DNA of 64,000 nucleotides from Phycisphaerae bacterium (GTDB lineage Bacteria; Planctomycetota; Phycisphaerae; SM23-33): NCBI GenBank assembly GCA_016782885.1, contig JADHXQ010000005.1, positions 1 to 64,000 of the forward strand, read 5' to 3'. Shown piece by piece: positions 1 to 8,870 of this stretch (position 1 is its first letter; each line of letters starts with the position of its first letter). The notes under the pieces were generated by a model. It saw only the letters and a program-made list of their open reading frames with translations, ran no database searches and was not told where the DNA came from. The position numbers and the translations under genes were made by a program.

Positions 1-2
1 TC

Positions 3-170
3 CAGTGGCTGTGGTGGCGGATTTTGCGTCGTCGCGGCGACAAGGGCAAAACCAGTTGGGCTCGCGCGTATCGTCTTGGTAATCTATGGCTTCCGCCGCC
101 GCGAATTCTGCATCCTTATCCCGATGAACACCTGGCCGTTATGACCCAAGGCAGGAGCCCGGTGCGGTAG
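3..170 (+). pseudogene. C-terminal end of a group II intron-encoded reverse transcriptase/maturase (5' part outside window)
   Basis: Frame 3 reads QWLWWRILRRRGDKGKTSWARAYRLGNLWLPPPRILHPYPDEHLAVMTQGRSPVR* and stops inside a domain V-like hairpin immediately downstream. Confidence 0.7.
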
Positions 171-187
171 TTCCGCACGCCGGGATC
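155..187 (+). ncRNA. Group II intron domain V
   Basis: GAGCCCGGTGCGGTAGTTCCGCACGCCGGGATC: AGC triad at the 5' base, two stacked helices and an internal bulge, as in canonical domain V (GAGCCGUAUGCG...CGCACGUACGGUUC). Confidence 0.8.
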
Positions 188-227
188 TGTGCGGGGGGCC
201 GCCGGAAACGGCGGTCCCTACCGCAAT
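188..227 (+). ncRNA. Group II intron domain VI and 3' intron terminus
   Basis: Helix 190-204/209-225 closed by a GAAA loop with bulged TA at 219-220. A220 is about 7 nt from a plausible ...CAAT 3' end, the usual branch-point geometry. Confidence 0.7.
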
Positions 228-283
228 CGCCCTACTTAATTATTGTCTTGCATGCGTCATGTTGCTGTGCTTAGACTGTACAC

Positions 284-469
284 ATGCCACGAATCGCGAG
301 AATCGTAGTTCCCGGACGGGCTCATCATGTCACCCAACGCGGGAACCGGCGCATGGAGACGTTCTTCTGCGATGAGGACTATCAAGAATACCCCCAATCA
401 AATACGGTACGACCTTACGCTACCTCCTTAAGGGTTACGACTGGCAGATGCTTTCGACCGCCGTGGTAG
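284..469 (+). pseudogene. Truncated REP-associated tyrosine transposase (RAYT, Y1_Tnp family)
   Basis: MPRIARIVVPGRAHHVTQRGNRRMETFFCDEDYQEY is the classic RAYT N-terminus with its HH motif; homology is lost afterwards and the catalytic Tyr region is missing. Confidence 0.8.
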
Positions 470-769
470 GCGATCGAAAGCACGAACCTTGCGCCGGGAT
501 CGCCGCGGACCGGGGCTTGAGGTGAAGCGCAGGGCGACTTTCGCGGCCAGTTCGGACGAGGTTCGAGGCGCGGAGCCTCATTGGCGGGCGGAAGATCGAG
601 GGGGAGGCTCGGGGTCCTGTCTTCGTCCTGCGGATTCGTCGTGATTTACAACAGCCCTTGAAATAGCAAATAAGGACTTTTGGGTTGACAGACAGCCTGT
701 ACTATTGAACTTCTTCGTCATGGCCCAATCCGCTTCTCAGCCGCTTCAATTCATCCGCTTGCAACCGGT

Positions 770-940
770 TTGACTATCGCCATGATTGTCTACGACGGGA
801 CGAATCGGCGGGTGTCGAAGACGATCGGCAACAGCGGCGACTGGAATTACACTTACCACTTCTATTATGATGGCCAACCGCTACATCGCAGACGGCTTGT
901 TTCCAAAAGTCTGTTGCAAGCCGCCCCCGCGGAAGGTTAA
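770..940 (+). pseudogene. Rhs/YD-repeat protein fragment
   Basis: Frame LTIAMIVYDGTNRRVSKTIGNSGDWNYTYHFYYDGQPLHRRRLV... resembles Rhs core repeats (YDxxNRRV...YxFYYDGQ); short and without context. Confidence 0.5.
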
Positions 941-1006
941 CATATGGTCGATTGACACGGGGTCGGCCGCCTGAGCGAAGTCCAGAACTTATTAGGAGAC
1001 GGAAAA

Positions 1007-2245
1007 ATGAAACGCATTGCACTGGCGATTGCAGCAACTGTCGTGTTGTCTTCCGCGTTGATAGCGTTTGGCGGGGATTGGCCGCAGTTCCGCGGGCCCA
1101 ATCGGGACGGCAAGTCGGGTGAGACGGGTCTGCTGAAGAGCTGGCCCGAGGGCGGTCCGAAGTTGCTGTGGAAGGCTGATGTGAATGTCGGTACGGGGTT
1201 CTCGTCGATGTCGATCGTCAAAGGCGTGATCTACACCACCGGCCTGCTCGACGGTCAGGAGCACATGTTCGCCATCGACCTGGCGGGCAAGCTGAAGTGG
1301 AAGGTCAAGTACGGGCCGGGCTTCTCGAAGTTCCCGCCCAGCACGCGGACGACCCCGACGGTTGACGGAGATAACCTTTACGTCATGAGTTCGATGGGCA
1401 AGGTCGGCTGCTTCCAGGCCGCCGACGGGAAAGAAAAGTGGAGCGTCGATACGGGCAAGAAGTTCGGCGGGAAGGTCCTTCGCTGGGGCATCGCCGAGTC
1501 GGTGCTGATTGTCGGCGATATGGCGATCTGCACTCCGGGCGGTCCGGATGCGACGATGGTGGCCTTGAACAAGCTTACCGGCGAGACGATCTGGCGGACA
1601 AAGGGCCTGGACGATATGTCGGCGTACTGCTCGCCGATCCTGATCAAGGACGATGAGAAGAACCTGATCGTCACGATGACAGAAAGCCATGCTATTGGCG
1701 TGAGTACGGCCAATGGCAAGATTTTGTGGAAGTTCCCATACCGCGGGCGCTGCCAGGCGCACGCCGTTTCGCCCACGTACAGCAAGGGGCGCATCTTCAT
1801 CACCAGCGGATATAACGACGGGGCGGTGATGCTGGACCTGGCTGACGACGGAAAGAGCGTAAAGGTCGCCTGGAAGGACAAGGGTTTCGACACGCACCAC
1901 GGCGGGGTTATCCTGGTGGATGGACATATCTACGGGACGACGTGGAACGGTAATGGCGACGGCAATTGGATATGCGCCGATTGGGATAAAGGCAAGGTCC
2001 GGTTCGACGAGCACTGGAAGTGCAAGGGGTCGATGGTTTTCGCAGACGGTATGCTCTACTGCTATGAGGAAAAGGGCGGTACGGTGGGACTCGTCAAGGC
2101 CGACCCGAGCGGTTTCAAGGTTATCAGTTCCTTCAAAGTGACAGAAGGCGAGGGCAAGCACTGGGCCCATCCGGTGGTCGCCAACGGCGTACTGTACATC
2201 CGTCACGGCAGCGCCCTGACGGCTTACGATATAAAAGGGAAATAG
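1007..2245 (+). CDS. Secreted PQQ-like beta-propeller protein
   Basis: Signal peptide, WPQFRGPNRDGKS motif, repeated propeller blades; RBS aggaga upstream. Confidence 0.85.
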   Translation: MKRIALAIAATVVLSSALIAFGGDWPQFRGPNRDGKSGETGLLKSWPEGGPKLLWKADVNVGTGFSSMSIVKGVIYTTGLLDGQEHMFAIDLAGKLKWKVKYGPGFSKFPPSTRTTPTVDGDNLYVMSSMGKVGCFQAADGKEKWSVDTGKKFGGKVLRWGIAESVLIVGDMAICTPGGPDATMVALNKLTGETIWRTKGLDDMSAYCSPILIKDDEKNLIVTMTESHAIGVSTANGKILWKFPYRGRCQAHAVSPTYSKGRIFITSGYNDGAVMLDLADDGKSVKVAWKDKGFDTHHGGVILVDGHIYGTTWNGNGDGNWICADWDKGKVRFDEHWKCKGSMVFADGMLYCYEEKGGTVGLVKADPSGFKVISSFKVTEGEGKHWAHPVVANGVLYIRHGSALTAYDIKGK

Positions 2246-2333
2246 GGACGATCCCGCGCCGAGCGTCTTCGTCTGGCGACTGCGTCGTCTCAAGAAGCGG
2301 CCGGGAAAAACACTAGTTGTGAGGAGACTGGAA

Positions 2334-3341
2334 ATGTTGAGAAACGTACTTATCGCATCGTTGTTCGTTACCGTAATCCTTGGCGTATTCGCCACAGGGA
2401 CTGCAGTTGCCGCCAAACCCCAGGACGTTGAGAAAATGACCAAGGCCATGCCCGACAAGGCCCCCGCAACACCCGCAAAGGCGCGCAAGGTGCTCATCTA
2501 CAGCCATTGCAACGGTTTTACGCACGGAGGGGCGATCGAGGCGGCAAAAATCGCCATCCCGATGATGGGCAAGAAGACCGGCGCTTACGAGGCCGTTGTC
2601 AGCGACGATCTGACCAACTTCACCCCCGACAAGATCAAGCAGTTCGACGCGATCATACTCAGCAACACCACCGGCGAGTTGTTCACCGTCAAGGGACCGC
2701 GCAAGCCTCGCAAGCCCGATCCCAAACGCATCAAGGACGCCGCCAAGCTCAAGAAAGCCCAGGACAAGTACACCAAGGACCTCGCCGCGTACGAAGCGAA
2801 GGTAAAGGCCCTCAAGTCCGGCGGCGGACCCAACACAGAAGCCCTCCGCAAGAGCTTTATGGATTGGGTCCAAGCCGGCGGCGGCGTCATGGGGATTCAC
2901 GCGGCCACCGACTGCTCGTACAAGTGGAAAGAGTACGGAGAGATGATGGGTGGATACTTCGCCGGGCACCCGTGGCACATGCTGGTTCCGATCAAAAATG
3001 ACGACCCCAAGAATCCGATCAACGCCGTTTTTGAGGGCAAGGGTTTCACGGTCACCGACGAGATTTACCAGTTCAACCGCGGCGTCTACTCGCGCGAAAA
3101 ATTGCGCGTGCTGCTGAGCCTCGACATGACCAAGCTCAAGAAGAAAGGCGGTCGCAAGGATAATGACTACGCGATCAGTTGGGTAAACACCCACGGTAAG
3201 GGACGCGTGTTCTACTGCTCCCTCGGCCACCGCGGCGAGATATTCTGGAATCCGCTGGTTCTCAAGCACTATCTGGCAGGAATCCAGTGGACCATGGGCG
3301 ATCTGGAAAATGTGTCCACAACGCCCAACCCGCTGAAGTAG
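2334..3341 (+). CDS. ThuA-domain (trehalose-utilisation-like) secreted protein
   Basis: VLIYSHCNGFTHGGAIEAA... and GGGVMGIHAATDCSYKWKEYGEMMGGYFAGHPWH are typical of ThuA; gaggag RBS before the ATG at 2334. Confidence 0.85.
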   Translation: MLRNVLIASLFVTVILGVFATGTAVAAKPQDVEKMTKAMPDKAPATPAKARKVLIYSHCNGFTHGGAIEAAKIAIPMMGKKTGAYEAVVSDDLTNFTPDKIKQFDAIILSNTTGELFTVKGPRKPRKPDPKRIKDAAKLKKAQDKYTKDLAAYEAKVKALKSGGGPNTEALRKSFMDWVQAGGGVMGIHAATDCSYKWKEYGEMMGGYFAGHPWHMLVPIKNDDPKNPINAVFEGKGFTVTDEIYQFNRGVYSREKLRVLLSLDMTKLKKKGGRKDNDYAISWVNTHGKGRVFYCSLGHRGEIFWNPLVLKHYLAGIQWTMGDLENVSTTPNPLK

Positions 3342-3345
3342 AGAT

Positions 3346-4752
3346 GTGAAACGACGCGAGTTCATGAAATACGGTATGGCGGCGGTGGTTACCACCGCCG
3401 CCGGAGCCGGTTCCCGGGCGGCGGAAAAGCAGACCAGACCCAACTTCCTGTTCATTCTCGCCGACGATGTCACGTACAACACGCTGAGTTGTTATGGCGG
3501 GCGGAATATCAAGACGCCGAACATCGACGCTCTTGCCGCCGAGGGGATGAAATTCACCAGGGCGTATGCGGCGATGTCCATGTGCGCGCCGTTCCGCGCC
3601 GAACTCTACACCGGGCTCTATCCCGTGCGCAGCGGAGTGGCCAGGAATCACACCGGCGCCAAAGCGGGAACCAAAAGCGTCTGCCACTACCTCCGCGATC
3701 TGAACTACCGCGTGGGTATCGCCGGTAAGATACACGCCAGCCCGCAAACCGTGTTCCCGTTCGATCGCGCCGGTGGCCGCGACCTGGCCGGCGACGGCGT
3801 CCGACAATATATCTCGAAGAATCCCAGGCAGCCATTTTGCCTGTTCTGCTGCTCGAATAACGCTCATCCGCCGTGGCGGTCGGGCGACGCTTCAAAGATC
3901 GACAGCGCCGCGGTCAAGCTGCCGCCGGTGATCCACGACAACCCGCCGACGCGGAAGACGTTTATCGGATATCTCGCGGAAGTCGTCGAACTGGACCGCG
4001 AGGTCGGCGCGATCCTCAAACTCCTGAAAGATACCGGCCAGGCCGAAAATACGCTGGTCATGTTTTCGTCCGAGCAGGGCTGGGATTTCGCTTTCGGTAA
4101 ATGGACCAACTGGGATATCGGTCTGCGATCGGCCCTGATAGCACGCTGGCCCGGACGCGTCAAGGCCGCCGCGGAGTCCGACGCGCTGATCCAGATCGCC
4201 GACATCCTGCCCACCTTTATAGAGGCGGCCGGTGGCGACCCGGCGGCCGCAAAGCTTGACGGTGTGAGCTTCCTGCCCGTGCTGAGGGGCACGTCGAAGA
4301 AGCATCGCAAATACGTGTACGGCGTTCACAACAACGTACCCGAGGGCAATCCGTACCCGATTCGCTCCCTTCGCGACGAGGAGTTTCACTACATCGCGAA
4401 TCTCAAGCACGACCAGCCGTATCACGAGAAGCATCTCCAGAACCCCGCACTGGCACAGCGGTACGATCTGCAATGGTGGGCCGCCACCACCGGCGCCGCC
4501 GCCACTGGCGACAAGCGGGCGAAGATGCTGATGGACAAATACCACAATCGTCCCGCCGAGGAACTCTACCGAGTCGACAAGGACCCCTACGAGATGAACA
4601 ATCTCGCCGCCGCCGACAAATATACCGAGGTCAAGAAGCGTCTGAAAACGGAGTTGCACCGTTGGATGTCCGAGCAGAAAGACCCCGGCGCCGCGATGGA
4701 CGTTCCGCTTCCCCCCAAACCAAAACGCAAGGCCCCGAAGAAGAAGGCCTGA
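3346..4752 (+). CDS. Sulfatase (Cys-type), Tat signal
   Basis: KRREFMKYG Tat-like leader, FLFILADD metal-binding motif, CAPFR (CxPxR) formylglycine motif. GTG start. Confidence 0.88.
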   Translation: MKRREFMKYGMAAVVTTAAGAGSRAAEKQTRPNFLFILADDVTYNTLSCYGGRNIKTPNIDALAAEGMKFTRAYAAMSMCAPFRAELYTGLYPVRSGVARNHTGAKAGTKSVCHYLRDLNYRVGIAGKIHASPQTVFPFDRAGGRDLAGDGVRQYISKNPRQPFCLFCCSNNAHPPWRSGDASKIDSAAVKLPPVIHDNPPTRKTFIGYLAEVVELDREVGAILKLLKDTGQAENTLVMFSSEQGWDFAFGKWTNWDIGLRSALIARWPGRVKAAAESDALIQIADILPTFIEAAGGDPAAAKLDGVSFLPVLRGTSKKHRKYVYGVHNNVPEGNPYPIRSLRDEEFHYIANLKHDQPYHEKHLQNPALAQRYDLQWWAATTGAAATGDKRAKMLMDKYHNRPAEELYRVDKDPYEMNNLAAADKYTEVKKRLKTELHRWMSEQKDPGAAMDVPLPPKPKRKAPKKKA

Positions 4753-4894
4753 TAGTAAACTTTCATATTGGCGGCTGAGTGGGTATACTATTGCCTCGGG
4801 CGGGAAAACAACTGCAACCGGCCTGACAAAACGCGGAATCACCCACCGGCCTGTGCAGACCATCGCTGCCGCTATTGAGCATAAGGAGTCGCTT

Positions 4895-6304
4895 GTGACG
4901 CAGAACGCAGAAGGAAATACGAAAAAACAGCATCCGCTCATCGATACGACCGAGCCGAACCTCCTGGAAGACACCTTCCCGCACAGCCTGCCGCCGCTGA
5001 TCCGGTTTGAGCGGCCGGTGGTTGAGTATATCGATGACCAGCCGGTGGAGTTCGACCTGCCCGGCGTCAAGGATCGCGACATCCTGATCACCGACACGAC
5101 GTTCCGCGACGGGCAGCAGGCGCGCCCCCCGTATACGATCGACCAGATGGTCAAAATATACGATCTGCTCAGCCGCCTCAGCGGACCAAACGGCGTGATC
5201 CGCCAGACCGAGTTCTTCCTCTACACGAAGAACGATCGCGAGACGCTGGATCGTTGTCGGGCGCTTGGACACGCGTTTCCCGAATGCACCGGATGGATTC
5301 GGGCGGTCAAGGGCGATTTCCGCGCCGTCAAGGAATGCGGCCTGAAAGAAACCGGGATGCTGACCAGTTGCTCGGACTACCACATCTTCGACAAGTTGAT
5401 GTTCAACAGCCGCAAAGACTGCATGGACAGCTACTGCGAAGTGGTGGATGCGGCGTTCGAGGCCGGAGTGCGCCCGCGCTGCCACCTCGAAGACATCACC
5501 CGCGCCGACATCGAAGGGTTCGTCCTGCCGTTCGTCGACCGCCTGATGGAAATGTCCAGCCAGGTCCCCGAGGAACTTTCCGCCAAGATACGCCTGTGCG
5601 ATACGATGGGTTTCGGTATTCCGTTCGCCGGAGCGGCTTTGCCCAGGAGCATCCCGAAGCTTATCTACAAACTTAACCGGGAATGCGGCGTGCCGAGCGA
5701 CCGCCTGGAATGGCACGGGCACAACGACTTCCACAAGGTCAGCGTTAATGGCACCAGCGCGTGGTTGTACGGTTGCGATTTCGTGAACACCACGCTGTTC
5801 GGATTCGGCGAGCGTACGGGCAACCCGCCGACGTCGGGGGCGATCTTTGACTACATCGCGCTGAAGGGCGATCTCTGCGGGATCGACACGACGGCGATCA
5901 CCGAACTGGCCGACTACATGGTGTCGATCGGACTGCCCATACCCGAGAACTACCCGTTTGCGGGCAGGGCGTTCAACACGACTCGCGCGGGCATCCACGC
6001 AGGCGGTCTGCGGCGAAACGAGCGGATCTACAATATCTTCGATACCGAGAAACTGCTCGCCCGCCCGCCGCGCGTCGCCATCACCGACAAGAGCGGTACG
6101 GACGGCGTGGTGTTGTGGGTCAACGAGTTCTTTGGCTTGAAGGGCGTCGACCGAGTCAACAAGATGCGTTGCGCCCCGCTGGCCCGATGGGTGATCGACC
6201 AGTACGAAATAGAAGGGCGCCTGACCGCCATCAGCGATCAGGAACTCGAAGCCCAGACCAAAGAACTAATGCCCAAACAGTGGGCCGAATACAAAGGCGA
6301 GTAA
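4895..6304 (+). CDS. DRE-TIM metallolyase of the 2-isopropylmalate/homocitrate/Re-citrate synthase group
   Basis: ITDTTFRDGQQARP, LEWHGHNDFHK, NTTLFGFGERTGNPPT. GTG start at 4895 preferred because aaggag lies just upstream. Confidence 0.75.
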   Translation: MTQNAEGNTKKQHPLIDTTEPNLLEDTFPHSLPPLIRFERPVVEYIDDQPVEFDLPGVKDRDILITDTTFRDGQQARPPYTIDQMVKIYDLLSRLSGPNGVIRQTEFFLYTKNDRETLDRCRALGHAFPECTGWIRAVKGDFRAVKECGLKETGMLTSCSDYHIFDKLMFNSRKDCMDSYCEVVDAAFEAGVRPRCHLEDITRADIEGFVLPFVDRLMEMSSQVPEELSAKIRLCDTMGFGIPFAGAALPRSIPKLIYKLNRECGVPSDRLEWHGHNDFHKVSVNGTSAWLYGCDFVNTTLFGFGERTGNPPTSGAIFDYIALKGDLCGIDTTAITELADYMVSIGLPIPENYPFAGRAFNTTRAGIHAGGLRRNERIYNIFDTEKLLARPPRVAITDKSGTDGVVLWVNEFFGLKGVDRVNKMRCAPLARWVIDQYEIEGRLTAISDQELEAQTKELMPKQWAEYKGE

Positions 6305-6414
6305 CGGCGGAATTAACCCTGCGGTTTCGGTATACATCACTGAATACTAAAGAGGGGGTTGTTTTGGGGCGATATGTAGTGTATACTTAGAGTGTACAGT
6401 TGGAGTATTGAGCC

Positions 6415-6669
6415 ATGAAAGCATCATTTGTTGATTTGCGGAAGAAATCGAGCGAGGTCATACGCGCGATCCATCGCAACGAGTCGGTAACCGTCCTGTA
6501 TCGCGGCAAGCCTGCGGCCATAATGCAGCCGATTAGCGGCCAGGTCGACAGGTCCGTCCTTAAGGCGGCCGACCACCCCGCATTTGGATTGTGGGCTGAC
6601 CGGGATGACATGGCCGACGTTGCAGCCCACGTTCACGAACTGCGCAAGGGGCGGTTCGATGATATTTGA
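6415..6669 (+). CDS. Phd/YefM-family antitoxin
   Basis: MKASFVDLRKKSSEVIRAIHRNESVTVLYRGKPAAIMQP; overlaps the PIN toxin gene by 11 nt. Confidence 0.85.
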   Translation: MKASFVDLRKKSSEVIRAIHRNESVTVLYRGKPAAIMQPISGQVDRSVLKAADHPAFGLWADRDDMADVAAHVHELRKGRFDDI

Positions 6670-7036
6670 TACCGATGTGCTGATCTGGGTACTATGCGGT
6701 AACGCCAAGGCAGCCCGCGTTCTTGACCGGACCGACGAACGAGCCATCTCCGTAGTGACCTACATGGAACTGCTCCAGGGCGCACGCGATAAGCGCGAGA
6801 TCAAGGCGATCAAGAGTTTTCTGGTAGACATGGGATTCAGTGTGCTACCGCTCTCTGAGGACATCGGCCATCGCGCTTCGATTTACATGGAAGAGTACAA
6901 TCTGGCGACGTCGATTTCGATGGGTGATGCGCTGATTGCCGCAGCGGCCATCGAAACCAACGAACAACTTCTCACCGCCAACGATAAACACTACAAGACC
7001 ATCAAGGAACTGGACATCAAACGCTTCCGCCCTTGA
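6659..7036 (+). CDS. PIN-domain toxin (VapC-like)
   Basis: MIFDTDVLIWVL...MELLQGA...GDALIAAAAIE acidic PIN residues; coupled to the antitoxin. Confidence 0.88.
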   Translation: MIFDTDVLIWVLCGNAKAARVLDRTDERAISVVTYMELLQGARDKREIKAIKSFLVDMGFSVLPLSEDIGHRASIYMEEYNLATSISMGDALIAAAAIETNEQLLTANDKHYKTIKELDIKRFRP

Positions 7037-7047
7037 TCTCTCGGCGG

Positions 7048-7215
7048 TCAGCCGATCGCCTTCCACTTGCCTTTACGCACCATCACGGTGCCGGTGTAGA
7101 CCCGGAAGAGGTATTCGTGGGGCTTCTGGGGTCGTTTTGGCCCAGAAGCGTCGGCAGCATGGAGATACCGTCGAGGCCGCCTTGTCCGCCGCTCGGAGCA
7201 GCGACGGAGCCATGA
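7048..7215 (-). pseudogene. C-terminal remnant of a sulfatase, frameshifted
   Basis: Minus-strand GGLDGISMLPTLLGQ, then after a frame change HEYLFRVYTGTVMVRKGKWKAIG*, matching sulfatase C-terminal DGxSxLPxLxG...VRxGKWK motifs. Confidence 0.65.
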
Positions 7216-7276
7216 CCGCCGAGCATCCGATTATCTTCAGGAAATCGCGTCGTGTGTGTCCCGCGGGCGGGCCTTC

Positions 7277-8845
7277 TCATATATCTTGTATGTAGGCTTC
7301 CCACCAGCGGTCTTCGCCTGCCCGCCAGGTCACGCCGTCTTCGTTCAACCTTGCTTCAACGGCCTCCAGCCGCCCGGCGAGAGTCCGGGCTTCTTCGTCA
7401 TCCTCGCGTTCGGGCGCCAGAATCTCTTTGACCTTCTCGTGGGCAATGTCGTACCAGTCCTCATATGACGCGGGCGACCTGCCGGTGAAGTCGGAGTAAT
7501 AGACGGCCTCGGTCATGAATTCCAGCGTGTGACCACTGGCCAGGAAATTGTGATCCGGAGGAGCGTTTTCCTGGATCACGTCCAGGGCGATGTGTTCGGT
7601 GTCGGTGTTTATGCGGAGCTGCTTGTACTGATTGACCAGTTCATTTACCAGCACCATGTGCTCGTAGCTGAGCATCACCGTGGAATCCATCAGTCCCGTG
7701 CTCACCAGATTCCCCCCCGAAGCCATTGCCGTCAGCAGACCGCTTGCCGTCTCCGCCGCCGCCCTGACGCCTGTTTTCCGGGCACTGGTAATACCCTGGG
7801 TGACCCGCGAAGGGAGACCATAGAAATCAGCCAATTCCGACGAGGCGGCGTTGTGCAGGGAAGTCTCGAAATTACCGTGCGATATCTGACCCGCTTTCAT
7901 ATCGAAGGCGCCGCCGACACTACCGTATATCACCGCGGTCCCGGGGACATGGAGTTGAGTCAAAACCACACCGGCGAGGACTTCGGCGTTTTGTTGCGCC
8001 AGGGCGCCGGCGAGCGTTACCGGACCGGTAGCGCCGTTCATGACTTCCGGACTGATCATGATGAAACAGGACTCGCCGAACTCATCGATCGATTGCATGA
8101 TCTCGCGAACCTGTTCGGCGTGGTACTGCAGCGGGCTGACGGGATTGCACCAGACCAGCGGAGTATCTTGCGCCAGCAGTTGGCGGGTCTGGTCGGCGCC
8201 GTTGATAATGGCGTGCCGGAGCAGTTCCATTTTCTCCAGCGGGCGGAAGGCGCCGGGCGCCTGGACGCGAGGGTTGGCTTCTCCGCCATGAAGAATGTTG
8301 GCGTGAATGGGCAGTTTTTTATTGTTCACTATCCGCCGCCCGGCCACCCTGCGACGAAGATACTCCAGGCACGTGTCAGTATTATTGTAATCAGCGAATA
8401 CTGCTCCGGCCTGCCTTGACGATTCGACGAGACAGCAACAGAAGTTGAATTCGAAGTTCTCAAGATGATCGAGGACGAGAAAATTGTCGGCCACGTCGGA
8501 TTCGACGAGGTTTCTCGCGCCCTTCTTGTGGTCGTACAGATAATAAGGATTCCCGATGAGGCCCACGTGCAGGTCGCCCCGTTTCAGGCTGACCGGTTCG
8601 GAGAATCCGAGCATGACATTGCATAGCTTCAGATTGTCGCGGTCGGGAAGGCGTCTGATGCAGTCGTCTGTAACCTGGCGGGGGATGCGTATGCGATATC
8701 CATCGACGGTGCATCCGTGTTTCTTGAAGAGTTCGACGGCTTCGGGCGAGTCGTTGAACCATACGCCCGTGGATTCCAATATATCCAACGTCGCTTCGTG
8801 GATTCTGTGAAGATCTTCCTCGGTAAGTACTTTCAGCTTAATCAT
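7277..8845 (-). CDS. MttB-family (trimethylamine methyltransferase-like) protein, non-pyrrolysine
   Basis: IHEATLDILESTGVWF N-terminus, NPVSPLQ, GATGPVTLAGALAQQNAEVLAG motifs; uninterrupted reading frame. Confidence 0.85.
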   Translation of the reverse strand: MIKLKVLTEEDLHRIHEATLDILESTGVWFNDSPEAVELFKKHGCTVDGYRIRIPRQVTDDCIRRLPDRDNLKLCNVMLGFSEPVSLKRGDLHVGLIGNPYYLYDHKKGARNLVESDVADNFLVLDHLENFEFNFCCCLVESSRQAGAVFADYNNTDTCLEYLRRRVAGRRIVNNKKLPIHANILHGGEANPRVQAPGAFRPLEKMELLRHAIINGADQTRQLLAQDTPLVWCNPVSPLQYHAEQVREIMQSIDEFGESCFIMISPEVMNGATGPVTLAGALAQQNAEVLAGVVLTQLHVPGTAVIYGSVGGAFDMKAGQISHGNFETSLHNAASSELADFYGLPSRVTQGITSARKTGVRAAAETASGLLTAMASGGNLVSTGLMDSTVMLSYEHMVLVNELVNQYKQLRINTDTEHIALDVIQENAPPDHNFLASGHTLEFMTEAVYYSDFTGRSPASYEDWYDIAHEKVKEILAPEREDDEEARTLAGRLEAVEARLNEDGVTWRAGEDRWWEAYIQDI

Positions 8846-8870
8846 CGGTTTCCTTTTTCGTCATCTCCGC

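Noticed and set aside
992-2497. 501-aa minus-strand ORF
   Set aside because: Shadow of the PQQ-like gene and ThuA start on the + strand; no domain recognised.
7277-8845. Pyrrolysine-containing MttB
   Set aside because: The frame is uninterrupted by an internal TAG, so this is a non-Pyl family member; true trimethylamine activity is not claimed.
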